Positions 5,165 through 5,594 of a stretch of 5,594 nt of DNA are shown one piece after another. The stretch comes from Bacillota bacterium (GTDB lineage Bacteria; Bacillota; Dethiobacteria; Dethiobacterales; Dethiobacteraceae), in the NCBI GenBank assembly GCA_012841735.1, contig DUUE01000260.1:1-5594 (forward strand). The letters run 5' to 3'. Numbering within the stretch: the first letter of the stretch is position 1; every line of letters starts with the position of its first letter. The translations under genes and the position numbers were made by a program. Below the pieces are notes generated by a model. That model made no database searches. It was not told the DNA's origin and worked only from the letters and a program-made list of their open reading frames with translations.

Positions 5165-5594
5165 TTACTCTGATTTGCCCTGATTTTCCTTGTAAGAAAT
5201 GTTTAATTCCAGCAGCCTGTTATTGTCAAAATGCAGTGGTATGCAAATAATCACCGCATTTTGGATGCTTAACTGCATATTTTCCCCCGTCAGTGTGGTG
5301 GGGGGCGTCATATTAATACTGAGGCCGATGTTGGAAAGCAAAATGCCTGCATTACCAAGAATCATATTGCAGAGTTCGGCAATGGCACTTTTGGCCATTT
5401 CGTCCAAGGCGGGAACAGCAACGCCTCCCATCATCAGCGAAGCCACATGGCAGGCCAAATCCTGGTTCAGGCTGATGGTGACACTGCCCTGGATGTCTCC
5501 TGTAATGCCAATCAAAACAACCAGGCTGTCGCTTTTATATGGTGTTTCTTTGCGGTAGGCTTTACCAACCTTTACCTCGACCCCAGTTGTCTGC
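5165..5594 (-). CDS. cheX: Second chemotaxis protein CheX (N-terminus beyond the window)
   Basis: The frame is open from the right edge to the stop at 5167-5165 (minus strand), with 142 residues visible. An internal TTG at 5515 is not the start, because family sequence continues upstream: G-V-E-V-K-V-G-K-A-Y, K-E-T-P-Y-K-S-D-S. This is the usual clostridial CheX N-terminal part, so probably only about 15-20 residues are missing. Then come I-G-I-T-G-D-I-Q-G-S-V, M-M-G-G, and the catalytic helix A-I-A-E-L-C-N-M-I-L-G-N-A with the E-x-x-N pair at visible residues 73 and 76, followed by M-T-P-P. It is a diverged paralogue of the plus-strand CheX, sharing the I-(S/T)-G-D, E-x-x-N-x-I-x-G-N-A and P-P blocks but differing in most other positions. 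The predicted function is CheY-P dephosphorylation in the cytoplasm. Its upstream neighbours are outside the window. Confidence 0.88.
   Translation of the reverse strand, partial: QTTGVEVKVGKAYRKETPYKSDSLVVLIGITGDIQGSVTISLNQDLACHVASLMMGGVAVPALDEMAKSAIAELCNMILGNAGILLSNIGLSINMTPPTTLTGENMQLSIQNAVIICIPLHFDNNRLLELNISYKENQGKSE

Overview
The window looks like a chromosomal stretch from an endospore-forming, probably anaerobic Firmicute (Clostridia or Negativicutes type). The grounds are a CotF-family spore coat protein, strong AGGAGG ribosome binding sites, a TTG start, clostridial-type CheX proteins and an O2/iron-binding bacteriohemerythrin. Base composition is moderate and even across the genes, and I see no transposase, integrase, phage gene, CRISPR array, tRNA or rRNA. 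The genus cannot be fixed from the sequence alone.

Layout. (1) Bases 1-137 hold the C-terminal tail of a plus-strand protein that resembles a GT4 glycosyltransferase. It faces a 61-residue minus-strand helical protein (162-347), and a shared two-way terminator (138-158) lies between them. (2) A divergent intergenic region (348-465) leads into a compact plus-strand series: a PspC-domain membrane protein (TTG start at 466), a three-helix membrane protein with a glycine-rich beta-repeat exterior of the LiaF/toast-rack type (851-1729), a geranylgeranyl-reductase-family flavoprotein (1763-2920) and a cyclase/kynurenine-formamidase-family metal hydrolase (2907-3542). The spacings are 1 nt, 33 nt and a 14-nt overlap, so one operon is plausible. 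(3) The whole 48-nt gap between the hydrolase and the next gene folds into one long hairpin (3543-3589). Its 3' arm contains the Shine-Dalgarno sequence of a CotF-like coat protein (3591-4076), which ends at a classical terminator (4087-4120). (4) A bacteriohemerythrin (4238-4651) and a CheX-type CheY-P phosphatase (4653-5108) form a two-gene unit. It ends at a perfect two-way hairpin (5134-5160) that is shared with a second, convergent CheX (5165 to the window edge, N-terminus missing).

How the parts may work together. The PspC and toast-rack proteins point to sensing or responding to envelope stress. The flavoprotein after them belongs to a family that saturates isoprenoid chains, which could tie membrane or quinone chemistry to the same transcript; this is inference. 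The hydrolase overlaps the flavoprotein gene and may act on a related small molecule. The hemerythrin/CheX pair suggests a link between oxygen (or iron) binding and control of CheY phosphorylation. I find no clearly new multi-gene system. The most interesting items are the SD-containing intergenic hairpin, the overlapping reductase/hydrolase pair, and the small protein that looks like half of the coat protein fold.
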